Below are positions 1 to 8,276 of a DNA stretch of 64,000 nt, in pieces. The first letter of the stretch is position 1, and each line of letters opens with the position of its first letter. The position numbers were made by a program, and so were the translations under genes. This DNA comes from Alkalimarinus sediminis (GTDB lineage: Bacteria > Pseudomonadota > Gammaproteobacteria > Pseudomonadales > Oleiphilaceae): the NCBI RefSeq assembly GCF_026427595.1, contig NZ_CP101527.1, positions 3,157,001 to 3,221,000 on the forward strand. Reading direction: 5' to 3'. The notes under the pieces were generated by a model that did not search any database, was not told the origin of the DNA, and worked only from the letters and a program-made list of their open reading frames with translations.

Positions 1-1230
1 TCAATCGCTGCTGATTGCCGTCAGGCGATTCGAATGATAGATCAATTACTAGGGGACGCCACACCTAGCCAAATTGAAAAAGGCGTCCCAATCAAGCGAT
101 CTGAAAAGTCTCCGCCACTAGGCACTATTTCAATTTTGATGAACCCTGTAGACGGTAAAGGCCCTCACCTACCAGAACACCTCAATGATAATAAGATCAT
201 CAATAGCCTTGCTGACCTTCAATCACTTCATAAAAACCGCGAAATTATACTCGTTAGCAAAGACATCAATATGCGTTTGAAAGCGAGAGGTTTCGGAGTT
301 GAAGCACAAGATTACCATAACGATCAACTCATTGATGACGTAGAGTTACTTCCATCAGGTTATACCGAATTCAAAAACTCTTTTTGGGATAACATTAGCA
401 AAGTAGAAACGATCCAAAGAGAGGGGGTAACAGAGCACATTTTAAAGCGCGAAGGCATACTTGAAACACTTCATATTAATGAATTCGTTATTGATGAGCA
501 TGGTTTTGTTGGTAAAGTCATAGACCTTGATGATGAAAAAATAGTGCTCGAAGACATGCACCACGATGACCTAATGCAACAAGAGGCTTGGGGGCTCATA
601 CCAAGAGATATCTATCAGGCAGTTGCGCTTCATTTGTTGCTATCACCAGAAATACACTTGGTTAACCTCACCGGCGCAGCAGGTTCAGGGAAGACCATTC
701 TTGCACTTGCCGCGGCAATCGAAATGACAGTAGCGAGCAAACTATACAAACGCATTATTGCCACTCGCAGCGTGCAGGGTTTAGATGAAGATATTGGGTT
801 TCTACCAGGCACCGAAACGGAGAAGATGGAGCCATGGCTAGGTGCTATTACAGACAATTTAGAAGCACTACACCAAGACGACGAAAATACCCACGGGAGT
901 GTTGAATATATCCTCGACAAGGTACCTCTTCAATTCAAATCGTTAAACTATATTAGAGGGCGTAGCTTTCAATATAGTTTAATCCTGATCGATGAATCCC
1001 AAAACCTTACCCCTCATCAAATTAAAACCATTATTACCCGAGCGGGAACCGGTAGCAAAGTAGTTTGTTTAGGCAATCTCGCCCAAATTGACACACCATA
1101 TCTCAGCCCCCTAAGCTCGGGGTTAACCTACATGACAGAGCGGTTTAAATGCTTTAAACATGGAGGGCATATTCACCTTAAGGGTGTACCCCGTTCAATC
1201 CTCGCCGAGTTTGCCGAAGCTAATTTATAA
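1..1230 (+). CDS. PIN-PhoH family ATPase, 5' end outside the window
   Basis: The reading frame is open from base 1, so the gene enters from upstream and the visible part is the end of the N-terminal PIN domain plus the whole PhoH ATPase domain. The PhoH part has a clear Walker A (GAAGSGKT, about residues 231-238 of the visible part) and a Walker B-like segment (LILIDESQN). Proteins of this PIN-PhoH (PhoH2-type) family are cytoplasmic RNA-binding or RNA-helicase/ribonuclease-like ATPases; the exact substrate here is unknown. An internal ATG at 34 exists, but the codons before it continue the PIN-like sequence, so it is not the start. A perfect hairpin follows the stop codon. Family assignment is confident; function is inferred. 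Confidence 0.9.
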   Translation, partial: SIAADCRQAIRMIDQLLGDATPSQIEKGVPIKRSEKSPPLGTISILMNPVDGKGPHLPEHLNDNKIINSLADLQSLHKNREIILVSKDINMRLKARGFGVEAQDYHNDQLIDDVELLPSGYTEFKNSFWDNISKVETIQREGVTEHILKREGILETLHINEFVIDEHGFVGKVIDLDDEKIVLEDMHHDDLMQQEAWGLIPRDIYQAVALHLLLSPEIHLVNLTGAAGSGKTILALAAAIEMTVASKLYKRIIATRSVQGLDEDIGFLPGTETEKMEPWLGAITDNLEALHQDDENTHGSVEYILDKVPLQFKSLNYIRGRSFQYSLILIDESQNLTPHQIKTIITRAGTGSKVVCLGNLAQIDTPYLSPLSSGLTYMTERFKCFKHGGHIHLKGVPRSILAEFAEANL

Positions 1231-1231
1231 C

Positions 1232-1274
1232 CTACAAATGATTAGAGAGTTTAATACTCTCTAATCATTTGTAG
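1232..1274. terminator. Perfect 19-bp inverted repeat between convergent genes
   Basis: Bases 1232-1250 are perfectly complementary to 1256-1274 around a 5-nt loop (TTAAT). It begins one base after the PhoH stop codon and lies just past the stop of a small minus-strand ORF. No U-run follows directly on either strand (a T7 run lies about 17 bases on, on the plus strand), so it may be a bidirectional terminator or an RNA-stabilising hairpin. Confidence 0.65.
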
Positions 1275-1280
1275 CAGCTC

Positions 1281-1367
1281 TTATCGGGCCATTTTTTTGG
1301 TGTGAACTGGGTCATAACCTTTAAAACTAACCACAATTTCACAATTGATCACAATTGATACTTCCAT
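1281..1367 (-). CDS. Putative 28-residue small protein
   Basis: This is a short minus-strand ORF starting at ATG 1367 and ending with TAA at 1283-1281. The start is preceded by a consensus ribosome binding site, AGGAGA (1375-1380 on the plus coordinates), with a 7-nt spacer, and the stop is followed after 6 bases by the 19-bp hairpin. The peptide begins MEVSIVINCEIVV and ends KKMAR: a short beta-like hydrophobic stretch with one Cys, then a basic tail. The 5' part of the coding sequence contains a direct repeat of CACAATTGAT (plus strand, 1339-1348 and 1349-1358 region). I recognise no family. Support comes only from the strong ribosome binding site plus hairpin; conservation was not tested. 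Confidence 0.4.
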   Translation of the reverse strand: MEVSIVINCEIVVSFKGYDPVHTKKMAR

Positions 1368-1382
1368 ACCCAAGTCTCCTTA

Positions 1383-1855
1383 AAATGAAATTATCAGCCA
1401 CCTGCAAAAAACTCACTTTCGAGCATTATTCAACACATACTCACCATATATAAACAATTGTTTCGTTTATGATTATTTTACAGCTCAATTTGTTCTTTTA
1501 TTAACCCTCCATATACCCCACTAACTATAATCCTACTCTAGCAACTTATATTTGTGTACTCCTGTACATTATATATGGCATTTTTGGCCGAAAGCCTTGT
1601 CAACTCAGCCAATAGTTCTCACCTTACAATTCAATTATATTCCTTCCATCAAAGAGTCAATTCAAACTATAAAAACAATCAGAACAATAAAAAACAGAAC
1701 GCTCGTACTCCACGCGTAATGGATAGAAGTTTAAAAACGCCGAACATGGTATACACCATCCGTCACATTAGTTATTAGAGTTACAGTTGTACTCTTAAAG
1801 CTTGCAGGGGAAATGACGGACAAGACCATTCATATGGATATTGGAGACAATAGAT
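1383..1855. other. AT-rich intergenic region
   Basis: About 470 bp without a convincing gene. It is AT-rich and presumably holds the promoter for the three-gene secreted-protein set and one for the minus-strand small ORF, but I see no promoter good enough to place. A 74-codon frame at 1554-1778 has no ribosome binding site and no family-like sequence and was not accepted. Confidence 0.5.
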
Positions 1856-2986
1856 ATGACGCTTAGTATAAATAGCAGCAGCAAGATATTTGCCTTTATG
1901 GCCTCAACCTTAATAGCAGGTATGAGCCATGCAGACTTAAAACCGTTAGAAGAGGGCGACCTGCGCGCGGTTACTGGCCAGTCTGCAATACAGTATTCTG
2001 CAACTGATATTAGCTATGACCTTGATCATCTAGTTGGCGTAGATTTCGCAAAAAAAGCAGGTGTTGGCTTTACCCGTACAGAGAAACGCTCAGCGTCGGA
2101 ACGCGTTAATGCCACTGTTCACCGTTTACAGATAAATGGCGATGGTGAGTTTCATGCATTTGCCGAAGAGTTAGTACTCGGCGACTACGGCGGCACCAAC
2201 AACTCAATATACAAAGATGCAAATGGTCAAGGTGTGCCTGATGTAGCACTGCGCAACTTTGGCTTCGGTGAATCTGCCGACAAGCCATTTTATATTGAAG
2301 ACCCCTATATAGAGATCCAGCAGCAAAACCACCCAGATGGTACCCAGACCTTTAGAGGGTTCAGAATCGGCTTTGGTAAAGCTGAAGGTCACACCCCAGT
2401 AACTATCGACTCTATTTCAGGCTATATCCCAACACTTAGCGTACTACCCGATTCAGGCGGTCTCATTCGAGCCCAAGTGTATGGTAGCGGTACAAAAGAC
2501 AGCTTTGGTAATATCATAGGTGATACACCAGATGGCACCGGAAACTACGCCCAAACGGCGGAGGCAGGTACCTGGGTATGCAATGGAGCCTGGTGTGGAA
2601 TAACCCCCAATAACGTACAATTAGCCGGCAATACCGCAATAGGACAAAGTAAAGGCGGCAAAGAGATCAACCTCGAACACATTGAAAGTCTTGACTTGGT
2701 GAATGTAGAGAACTTCTATATCTCACTGACGCAAGGTGGCGGCAACTCGTTTGTAAACGCTGACGGAACTGTAAACGGCGCAAAATGGTCTCAACATTTA
2801 AATGGCGTTATCCCATCTAACCGCCCAGACTTACCTGGTTGGAACTTGGCTATTCCGTTTAATGATCCAAACAACACCACTGCCGGATACGCAGAAGCCC
2901 ACACAGATATCGGAGCATCTCTTGGGCAAATACTATTTGCCACCGGTGACAACAACCCACGTCAACAATACCGTCCAGTATTTTAA
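1856..2986 (+). CDS. Secreted protein with post-signal V-x-G-Q motif, paralogue 1
   Basis: The product has 376 residues from ATG 1856, chosen because GGAG at 1843-1846 lies 9 nt upstream; a longer TTG start at 1841 would overlap that site. Residues 1-26 look like a Sec signal peptide ending AGMSHA. Directly after it comes LEEGDLRAVTGQ (about 31-42), a motif repeated in the next two genes. The mature part is rich in Asn, Gly and Asp, with alternating hydrophobic stretches as in surface beta proteins. I suspect the DUF6160/FilA-like group of pseudomonads, from the same motif, but cannot confirm. It is the first gene of an apparent operon (20 bp to the next). Function unknown. Confidence 0.75.
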   Translation: MTLSINSSSKIFAFMASTLIAGMSHADLKPLEEGDLRAVTGQSAIQYSATDISYDLDHLVGVDFAKKAGVGFTRTEKRSASERVNATVHRLQINGDGEFHAFAEELVLGDYGGTNNSIYKDANGQGVPDVALRNFGFGESADKPFYIEDPYIEIQQQNHPDGTQTFRGFRIGFGKAEGHTPVTIDSISGYIPTLSVLPDSGGLIRAQVYGSGTKDSFGNIIGDTPDGTGNYAQTAEAGTWVCNGAWCGITPNNVQLAGNTAIGQSKGGKEINLEHIESLDLVNVENFYISLTQGGGNSFVNADGTVNGAKWSQHLNGVIPSNRPDLPGWNLAIPFNDPNNTTAGYAEAHTDIGASLGQILFATGDNNPRQQYRPVF

Positions 2987-3006
2987 GTCGAGCGAGGGAG
3001 TAGACG

Positions 3007-4029
3007 ATGAAATTAACTATGGTTAAGACACTTATAGCGGCTACAGTATCATTGCCATGTATTACTGCCCAGGCGCTAGAAGCGATGTCGGATGAGCAAT
3101 TGAGTGGTGTAAACGGTCAAGGAAAGTTTAACTTTGCCTTGGAAAACATCGACTTTAAAGGCGAAGCCATTCCAGGCGTTGCAGAAGCGGGTAGTTTCAA
3201 TACAGTTGCTGTAGATGGGTCAAGTCTTCGTCGAGAGAACTTCCAGTTCTCCGCAGACAGTATCGGTACTCGCACATCACCGCTAAGCACCAGCACTGTA
3301 AGACTAAACCCTACTGTGAATAGCATATCCGATGGCAATGTTACAAAAAATGGAAGGGTTCTAGCTGAGCAAGATTTTCTAAGGATAGACCTACCGGATC
3401 GCGCGGGATGGAACAACGTCGACATACAGTACGACGCGATCTACAGCAACCCATTTGTGGTAGATGCAAACAACCCTAATATCGCAGCTGGGGGCACCCC
3501 ATCAGATAAGTTAGACTTTGGCAGAATCACAATCGACAATATAGCGGTCATCGGAAGCCTCGAAATTAGCGGTATTCCTGATGGTTATAAAATTGAGAGC
3601 GTGCTATTGAACGATGGTAGCCGAGGAGCAAACTCAAGAGAAGGTATTTTGCTCAACGCAAATATTGAGGAAATATCTATCGACCAATGGCTGTTTGAAA
3701 CAGAACAAGCTGATGGCATATTTGATGCTGACCGAGATATGGTCATAAAGGATTTAAGCATTACTAATTTGAACCTTAAATCCGCAACGTTCGAAACAAC
3801 CTCCACAGGCTATAGAATTGCCTATTCCGATCCTCAGCCTTTTACTCATCCAGAGGGGCTGTTGATTAAATCCGGTGGTGGTTTCCCTGACGTAGGACAT
3901 GCGGCTTACGATGCCAGCCGCCCTAAAACCAATATAACACTTACAACTCAAATGCCGCACGGCCAAATGAGCCAATCGCGAATACATGGGGTCACGCTAG
4001 ACCACTTAGTATTCAACTTGCGCAACTAA
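3007..4029 (+). CDS. Secreted protein with post-signal V-x-G-Q motif, paralogue 2
   Basis: The product has 340 residues. ATG 3007 has a good purine-rich ribosome binding site (GAGGGAG) just upstream, only 20 bp after gene 1. The signal peptide runs about 1-24 (ending TAQALE), followed by MSDEQLSGVNGQ (27-38), the same motif as in its neighbours. The remainder is Asn/Asp/Gly-rich with repeated statements of the type I-x-I-x-N/D, suggesting a beta-rich exported protein. The C-terminus ends in LVFNLRN. It probably works with genes 1 and 3 at the cell surface or periplasm, but no enzymatic motif is visible. Confidence 0.75.
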   Translation: MKLTMVKTLIAATVSLPCITAQALEAMSDEQLSGVNGQGKFNFALENIDFKGEAIPGVAEAGSFNTVAVDGSSLRRENFQFSADSIGTRTSPLSTSTVRLNPTVNSISDGNVTKNGRVLAEQDFLRIDLPDRAGWNNVDIQYDAIYSNPFVVDANNPNIAAGGTPSDKLDFGRITIDNIAVIGSLEISGIPDGYKIESVLLNDGSRGANSREGILLNANIEEISIDQWLFETEQADGIFDADRDMVIKDLSITNLNLKSATFETTSTGYRIAYSDPQPFTHPEGLLIKSGGGFPDVGHAAYDASRPKTNITLTTQMPHGQMSQSRIHGVTLDHLVFNLRN

Positions 4030-4063
4030 CGTCTGTAGCTATTGAGAATAAGGTAAAAATACA

Positions 4064-4591
4064 ATGAAAACAAAACAAGTGTTATATGTTGTTAGTAGCT
4101 TACTTATCAGCTCCACGCCGCTGCTAACTTATGCGGAAATGGTAGGATTGGAAGAAACAGAGCTTTCTCAGGTTGCAGGTCAATCAGGGCTTTCTATTGA
4201 AATACCACACGTCAGAATTAACGCCCATAACAGCGGTAGCGTTGATAACCCAAACACCTCTGCAGATGAGAGTGATGGTCGCAGAACCAAAGGTTACAAA
4301 TCCGACTATATTACTCGCGAACATAATGGTGGTAACGAAACACACTACTTTGTCGAAGAAGTATCATTAGCAGCAGACATAGAGGGCGCTATCACCCTAG
4401 ATATTGGAGGTGACGGAACTCTCGTAATTGGCCTACCAGACAGCATTAATTTTGTCGGAGACGGTTATAGCGCTAAGGGCATTTACCTAAACAACACAGG
4501 GCTAACCTCTGGTGGCGGTCAGATGCTAGATGAGATTAGCATTCAGGGTAATTTCAATACAGGCGGCACAATTTCAATATGGGGTGAATGA
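4064..4591 (+). CDS. Secreted protein with post-signal V-x-G-Q motif, paralogue 3
   Basis: The product has 175 residues, the smallest of the set. ATG 4064 follows an AAGG ribosome binding site. The signal peptide is about 1-25 (ending LTYAE), then LEETELSQVAGQSG (29-42), the cleanest copy of the shared motif, followed by a short beta-rich region (SIEIPHVRINAH) as in DUF6160-like proteins. It lies 34 bp behind gene 2 and ends 4 bp from the stop of the convergent LysR gene, leaving no room for a separate terminator. Function unknown; co-expression with genes 1 and 2 is inferred from spacing. Confidence 0.75.
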   Translation: MKTKQVLYVVSSLLISSTPLLTYAEMVGLEETELSQVAGQSGLSIEIPHVRINAHNSGSVDNPNTSADESDGRRTKGYKSDYITREHNGGNETHYFVEEVSLAADIEGAITLDIGGDGTLVIGLPDSINFVGDGYSAKGIYLNNTGLTSGGGQMLDEISIQGNFNTGGTISIWGE

Positions 4592-4595
4592 TAGC

Positions 4596-5441
4596 TCATA
4601 AAAACCAATGAGCATCTTCATCAGCCAGTAACCGCAGACCTTGCAATGCTTTTTGCAACCCCTCGGTCATTTCACCTTGTCTATAGACAAGGTAGACCGG
4701 ATGGGTGAACTCAGGCGCACCTGGGACCCGCTCCAACACGCCTCGCTCTAAATACTGCTTAACAACACGAGTACGAAAGTAGCCATTCCCTCCCCTCTGA
4801 AGCATCACCTGCAACGCTAATGGACCAAAGTTAAAAGAGTATGTCGTTTGCCTTGGCTGCGGCAGAACGGCATCAAACTGATCACGAAAGTCAGGCCCCC
4901 AATCGACAAAAAGATCCGGAGTAGGATTATTCACCGATCGCACATGAATCAACTTCTCCTCCATTAACTGCTCCACCACAAAACCTGAATAGTAGTTAGG
5001 GCGATGAACAATTATGGCATCCAAGCTACTGGTCCTTAATTTTTCTATCAAGTTCTCAGGGTCGGCCACTTCAGTATGCAGTGCAATATTTTCAATATTA
5101 TTCTGAGCCCATAATACCCAGTTCACCAACAAGGGAGTCCATAAACTCGTTTCCCCTCCCACACAAAGCCTTGTTTCAACACCTGAAGGCAGTTTCATTT
5201 CGATCTGAGCTCTATCCCACACCTGCACAAGTGATGTGGCGTAATCTACAAAACGCTCGCCATCAGCTGTCAACTTGGCTCCTGAACGGTTTCGAATAAA
5301 CAACTTACAATCTAGCTTGGCTTCCAGACTGTTTATACGCGCAGTGACAGCGGTCTGGGTTACATGCAACCGTTCCGCAGCCTCCAAAAAGCTACCTGCA
5401 CTCATTATTTCAAGAAACGTTCTCGCTAATTCAACATCCAT
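4596..5441 (-). CDS. LysR-family transcriptional regulator
   Basis: The product has 281 residues, slightly short for the family (about 300). The N-terminal winged HTH is typical (residues 1-60, including FLEAAERLHVTQTAVTARINSLE and LFIRNRSGAKLTADGE). The rest is a LysR substrate-binding domain of the HdfR-like type (ETSLWTPLLVNWVLWAQ region), suggested by resemblance only. The ATG at 5441 starts right at the HTH as in relatives. It converges with the secreted-protein operon, so it is not obviously its divergent regulator; the target genes and effector are unknown. Confidence 0.88.
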   Translation of the reverse strand: MDVELARTFLEIMSAGSFLEAAERLHVTQTAVTARINSLEAKLDCKLFIRNRSGAKLTADGERFVDYATSLVQVWDRAQIEMKLPSGVETRLCVGGETSLWTPLLVNWVLWAQNNIENIALHTEVADPENLIEKLRTSSLDAIIVHRPNYYSGFVVEQLMEEKLIHVRSVNNPTPDLFVDWGPDFRDQFDAVLPQPRQTTYSFNFGPLALQVMLQRGGNGYFRTRVVKQYLERGVLERVPGAPEFTHPVYLVYRQGEMTEGLQKALQGLRLLADEDAHWFL

Positions 5442-5555
5442 AACTGCAGTCGCTACTTTATATCAATTTTATTGAATTATTTTGACAATTATATTCATTA
5501 TACAACTATTAATATCAATTATAGACTGCTCTCCAGTGGTTATTTGTGCTTTTTT

Positions 5556-5603
5556 GGTGCGAGCGCTTCATTGTAGTGCCCTTCCTCACCCGAGCCTCGC
5601 ACC
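5556..5603. repeat. Inverted repeat GGTGCGAG...CTCGCACC
   Basis: GGTGCGAG at 5556-5563 is matched by CTCGCACC at 5596-5603, with a 32-bp spacer. It lies between the divergent LysR and HPP genes, just before the 9-bp array. It resembles the GGTGCGC-type palindromes found elsewhere in the window (49887 and 54651-54972) and may be a decayed REP-like element. It could also be a regulatory hairpin. Confidence 0.4.
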
Positions 5604-5611
5604 ACAGAGTC

Positions 5612-5664
5612 ACTTAACCACTTAACCCACTTAACCCACTTAACCCACTTAACCCGCTTAACCA
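5612..5664. repeat. 9-bp tandem repeat array (ACTTAACCC)
   Basis: Six consecutive units are visible: one 8-bp variant (ACTTAACC), four perfect ACTTAACCC units from 5620 to 5655, and a terminal GCTTAACCA. The array ends 37 bp before the ATG of the HPP gene, inside its likely promoter/leader. Copy number could vary between strains and so affect expression, but that is inference. Confidence 0.85.
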
Positions 5665-5701
5665 AGCATATTTTAGATATAAGGTAAGGCACCAGAGAGT
5701 T

Positions 5702-6673
5702 ATGAAAGCCGATTGGTTACGAGAAACAGCTCTAGTTCTAGGAGTTGAACAAAACAATACTTCACATGCGGAAAAACTAGTGTCGTCATTAGGCGGCCTT
5801 ATAGGCATTGCAGTGGTCTATTTTTTATCTTTAGAACACGAAAGCGCACTATCCTCAGCGCTTATTGTAGCGTCAATGGGAGCTTCTGCAGTATTAGTAT
5901 TTGCTGTGCCTCATGGAGCACTATCACAACCTTGGCCAGTATTGGGTGGGCACTTGATCTCAGCAATTATAGGGGTCAGCTGCTTTAAGCTCTTTGATAA
6001 TATTTTAGTCGCCAGCTCAGCCGCTGTTGGTCTCGCTATTTTATCGATGTATTACATGAGATGCCTACACCCGCCAGGAGGAGCAACAGCGCTGCTTGCA
6101 GTCATCGGTGGCCCTTCCATTAATAGCATGGAATTTGCGTTTGTGATCAACCCGATTTTATCAAATATATCGATTCTGCTTTTAACCGCCATTGCGTTTA
6201 ACTCTCTTTTTAGATGGAGGCGCTACCCCGCTCATGGAATTACAACATCTCAGCGCATTGCTGCTCATAAGCGTGCCACACCTGAACATAACCTAACTCA
6301 AGAAGATTTTACTGCAGCATTGCAGCAACTAGACTCGTTTATTGATGTCTCCGCTGAGGATCTTAGCGATATTTTTGAACGGGCTCTTAGACACACCGAA
6401 AACCATGACACAACTATTGCTCCAGCATCTATTGCTACAGGAGCCTGCTACAGCAATGGTAAACTGGGGTTCCACTGGTCGATTCGTCAGATAACCCAAC
6501 TATCAGGCAACCTTATCGAATACGAAGTGGTAAGCGGGCAAAATAAAGGGGAAACAGCCCACTGCACACGAGAGCAGTTTGTTATTTGGGCTCGGTATAG
6601 AGTGAAGCGCCAAGAGAAACAGTGGGTAAGAGAGTTCCAGTTGCTATCATCGGAGGAGGTGCAACCTTGTTAG
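5702..6673 (+). CDS. HPP-family integral membrane protein with extra C-terminal domain
   Basis: The product has 323 residues. The N-terminal 175 residues form the HPP transmembrane domain with several hydrophobic helices and the signature RCLHPPGGATAL (about 120-131). HPP proteins are inner-membrane proteins; some plant and cyanobacterial members transport nitrite, so transport of a small anion is possible but unproven here. Residues about 180-323 form a soluble cytoplasmic domain I do not recognise; it lacks the CBS pair often seen in this family. The last 7 nt overlap the next gene, whose ribosome binding site lies inside this coding sequence, indicating translational coupling to a Crp/Fnr-type regulator. 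Confidence 0.85.
   Translation: MKADWLRETALVLGVEQNNTSHAEKLVSSLGGLIGIAVVYFLSLEHESALSSALIVASMGASAVLVFAVPHGALSQPWPVLGGHLISAIIGVSCFKLFDNILVASSAAVGLAILSMYYMRCLHPPGGATALLAVIGGPSINSMEFAFVINPILSNISILLLTAIAFNSLFRWRRYPAHGITTSQRIAAHKRATPEHNLTQEDFTAALQQLDSFIDVSAEDLSDIFERALRHTENHDTTIAPASIATGACYSNGKLGFHWSIRQITQLSGNLIEYEVVSGQNKGETAHCTREQFVIWARYRVKRQEKQWVREFQLLSSEEVQPC
6652..6659 (+). promoter_or_regulatory. Ribosome binding site that decides a TTG start
   Basis: GGAGGAGG lies 7 nt upstream of TTG 6667, inside the end of the HPP gene. It is a near-perfect anti-16S match and fixes the start of the downstream regulator at the TTG rather than at the upstream in-frame GTG 6622. Confidence 0.8.
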
Positions 6674-7464
6674 ATTTAATCTGCCCCTATGATACGGGGC
6701 TATCACTCAAAATCAAAAGCACCCGAGCTCAATCGATCAATGCAATCACCTGGCCACACCCTCTATCTAAAGCTGTAAAACAGAGCCTTTATGAGAATGG
6801 TGTATTTAAAGTGTTTCAAAAAGGCGATTCGATCACCGAAATTATGACGAAACCTGGCGCGATATGTGTTGTAGTGAGCGGCGTATTGAAATCCCAAATT
6901 TCAGACATTAACGGTAGGGTAATGGTTCTCGGATTCTATCTTCAAGGTGACATCGTAGGGTTTGATGGCGCAGCTATGGAAAAGTCAACTTATGAAGCCG
7001 TTGCCTTGAGTACGACATGTCTTTTTATTTTGCCAATGAACGACTATTGGCAGCTTCCGGAAGACCCTATAGTGCTATCACAATGCCACGCAAAATTAGC
7101 AGGACAAGCGCTTTTTGAGGCAAACCGCAGAACAGCAATTATTGGCCATCTCGACTCAGACCAAAAACTAGCCTACTTTCTGCTAAATATTGCAGCAAGA
7201 ATGCACTACCAAAACTACGCAAGGAACCACTTTAATTTGCCGATGTCTCGCGTTGAGATTAGCCAATACCTGTTTGTAACAGCAGAAACCGTTAGCCGAA
7301 CACTCTCACGCTTTCAAGAGAGCGGTCTGCTAGTAGTGAAACGAAGCGATATTCAGATACTTAATAGTGAGTCATTACTCGCCTTGTTGCATAAACATAA
7401 CGCTACAACTCAGCTGACAAGTAATTATTGTCATTTCGAAGCTTGCCATTATGGCAGCATGTAA
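6667..7464 (+). CDS. Crp/Fnr-family transcriptional regulator
   Basis: The product has 265 residues from TTG 6667. The cyclic-nucleotide-binding beta-roll spans about residues 25-150 (MTKPGAICVVVSGVLKS). The C-terminal HTH includes RVEISQYLFVTAETVSRTL, whose recognition helix E-T-V-S-R-T resembles that of FNR. It lacks the N-terminal Cys cluster of true FNR (only one Cys near the N-terminus), so it is not a typical iron-sulphur oxygen sensor. It overlaps the HPP gene by 7 nt and probably regulates that operon or responds to the same stimulus. Ligand unknown. Confidence 0.85.
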   Translation: MLDLICPYDTGLSLKIKSTRAQSINAITWPHPLSKAVKQSLYENGVFKVFQKGDSITEIMTKPGAICVVVSGVLKSQISDINGRVMVLGFYLQGDIVGFDGAAMEKSTYEAVALSTTCLFILPMNDYWQLPEDPIVLSQCHAKLAGQALFEANRRTAIIGHLDSDQKLAYFLLNIAARMHYQNYARNHFNLPMSRVEISQYLFVTAETVSRTLSRFQESGLLVVKRSDIQILNSESLLALLHKHNATTQLTSNYCHFEACHYGSM

Positions 7465-7505
7465 CCATCAACGTGATTGATGAGTCGCCCTCTATTGAAG
7501 GCAGC

Positions 7506-8276
7506 CTAGGCAGGCTTGGAACAAATCTGACACTGTGGGTCTTTTTTTAACTTCATGGTTCGCCACTCCATTGTCATAGCATCCAGGACCAATAACTTTC
7601 CTGTAAGGGGCTGTCCCATCCCAGAAAGAATTTTCACCGTCTCCATAGCCTGCACAGAACCAATAATACCAACTAATGGCGCCATCACCCCAGCCTCTGA
7701 GCAACTGAGCTGTTCTTCAGAAATATCTGAATATAAACACTGGTAGCAAGGTGCATTATTCTGACTAGTGTCGAAAACCGATACCTGCCCCTCCATGCGA
7801 ATTGCCGCCCCCGAGACTAGGGGAGTATTACTCTTAACACAGGCCTGGTTAATCGCAAACCGCGTGGCGAAGTTGTCAGTGGCATCTACCACCACATCTG
7901 CCTGAGAGACTGTGCTAAGCAGAAGATCCTCGTCTAACAACTCAGACTGCGTAATGACATTAACTTCAGGATTTATCTGGGTGATCGACTTTTTGGCAGA
8001 CTCGACTTTCTTATCACCCAGATCTGCCATCGTATGGGATATCTGTCTCTGCAGATTTGATAGATCAACTTCATCAAAGTCAGCTAAATGTAGCGTTCCT
8101 ACTCCCGCTGCTGCGAGATAAAGCGCTATCGGTGAGCCCAAACCACCCAACCCAATGATCAATACCCGACTTGTCGCCAAACGAGACTGTCCCGCAACAT
8201 CAAATGCCGGCAGCATTATTTGACGACTGTAGCGTATTAACTGTTCATCGTTAAAATCGTAATCATCACGTGACAT
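7506..8276 (-). CDS. moeB: Molybdopterin-synthase adenylyltransferase MoeB (ThiF/HesA family)
   Basis: The product has 256 residues. It activates the C-terminus of the MoaD sulphur carrier by adenylation (or ThiS, if it doubles as ThiF). Visible are the ATP-binding Rossmann motif GLGGLGSP (about 43-50), the RQI and DATDNFATR segments, and two CxxC zinc pairs (CYQC and CQIC near the C-terminus). Its ATG overlaps the prmC stop by 1 nt, placing it last in hemA-prfA-prmC-moeB, the order known in Pseudomonas. MoeB would support the molybdenum hydroxylase encoded at 56428-59130. Confidence 0.92.
   Translation of the reverse strand: MSRDDYDFNDEQLIRYSRQIMLPAFDVAGQSRLATSRVLIIGLGGLGSPIALYLAAAGVGTLHLADFDEVDLSNLQRQISHTMADLGDKKVESAKKSITQINPEVNVITQSELLDEDLLLSTVSQADVVVDATDNFATRFAINQACVKSNTPLVSGAAIRMEGQVSVFDTSQNNAPCYQCLYSDISEEQLSCSEAGVMAPLVGIIGSVQAMETVKILSGMGQPLTGKLLVLDAMTMEWRTMKLKKDPQCQICSKPA

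Noticed and set aside
1554-1778. 74-codon plus-strand frame in the intergenic region
   Set aside because: No ribosome binding site, low-complexity Asn/Tyr-rich sequence, and AT-rich composition like the surrounding non-coding DNA.
5614-5808. Minus-strand frame with LSG repeats
   Set aside because: It is just the translation of the 9-bp DNA repeat array and the start of the HPP gene on the other strand.
7466-7482. CATCAA-TTGATG hairpin between the Crp-like gene and moeB
   Set aside because: Only a 6-bp stem without a U-run on either strand; the half-sites are in the wrong order for an FNR box.
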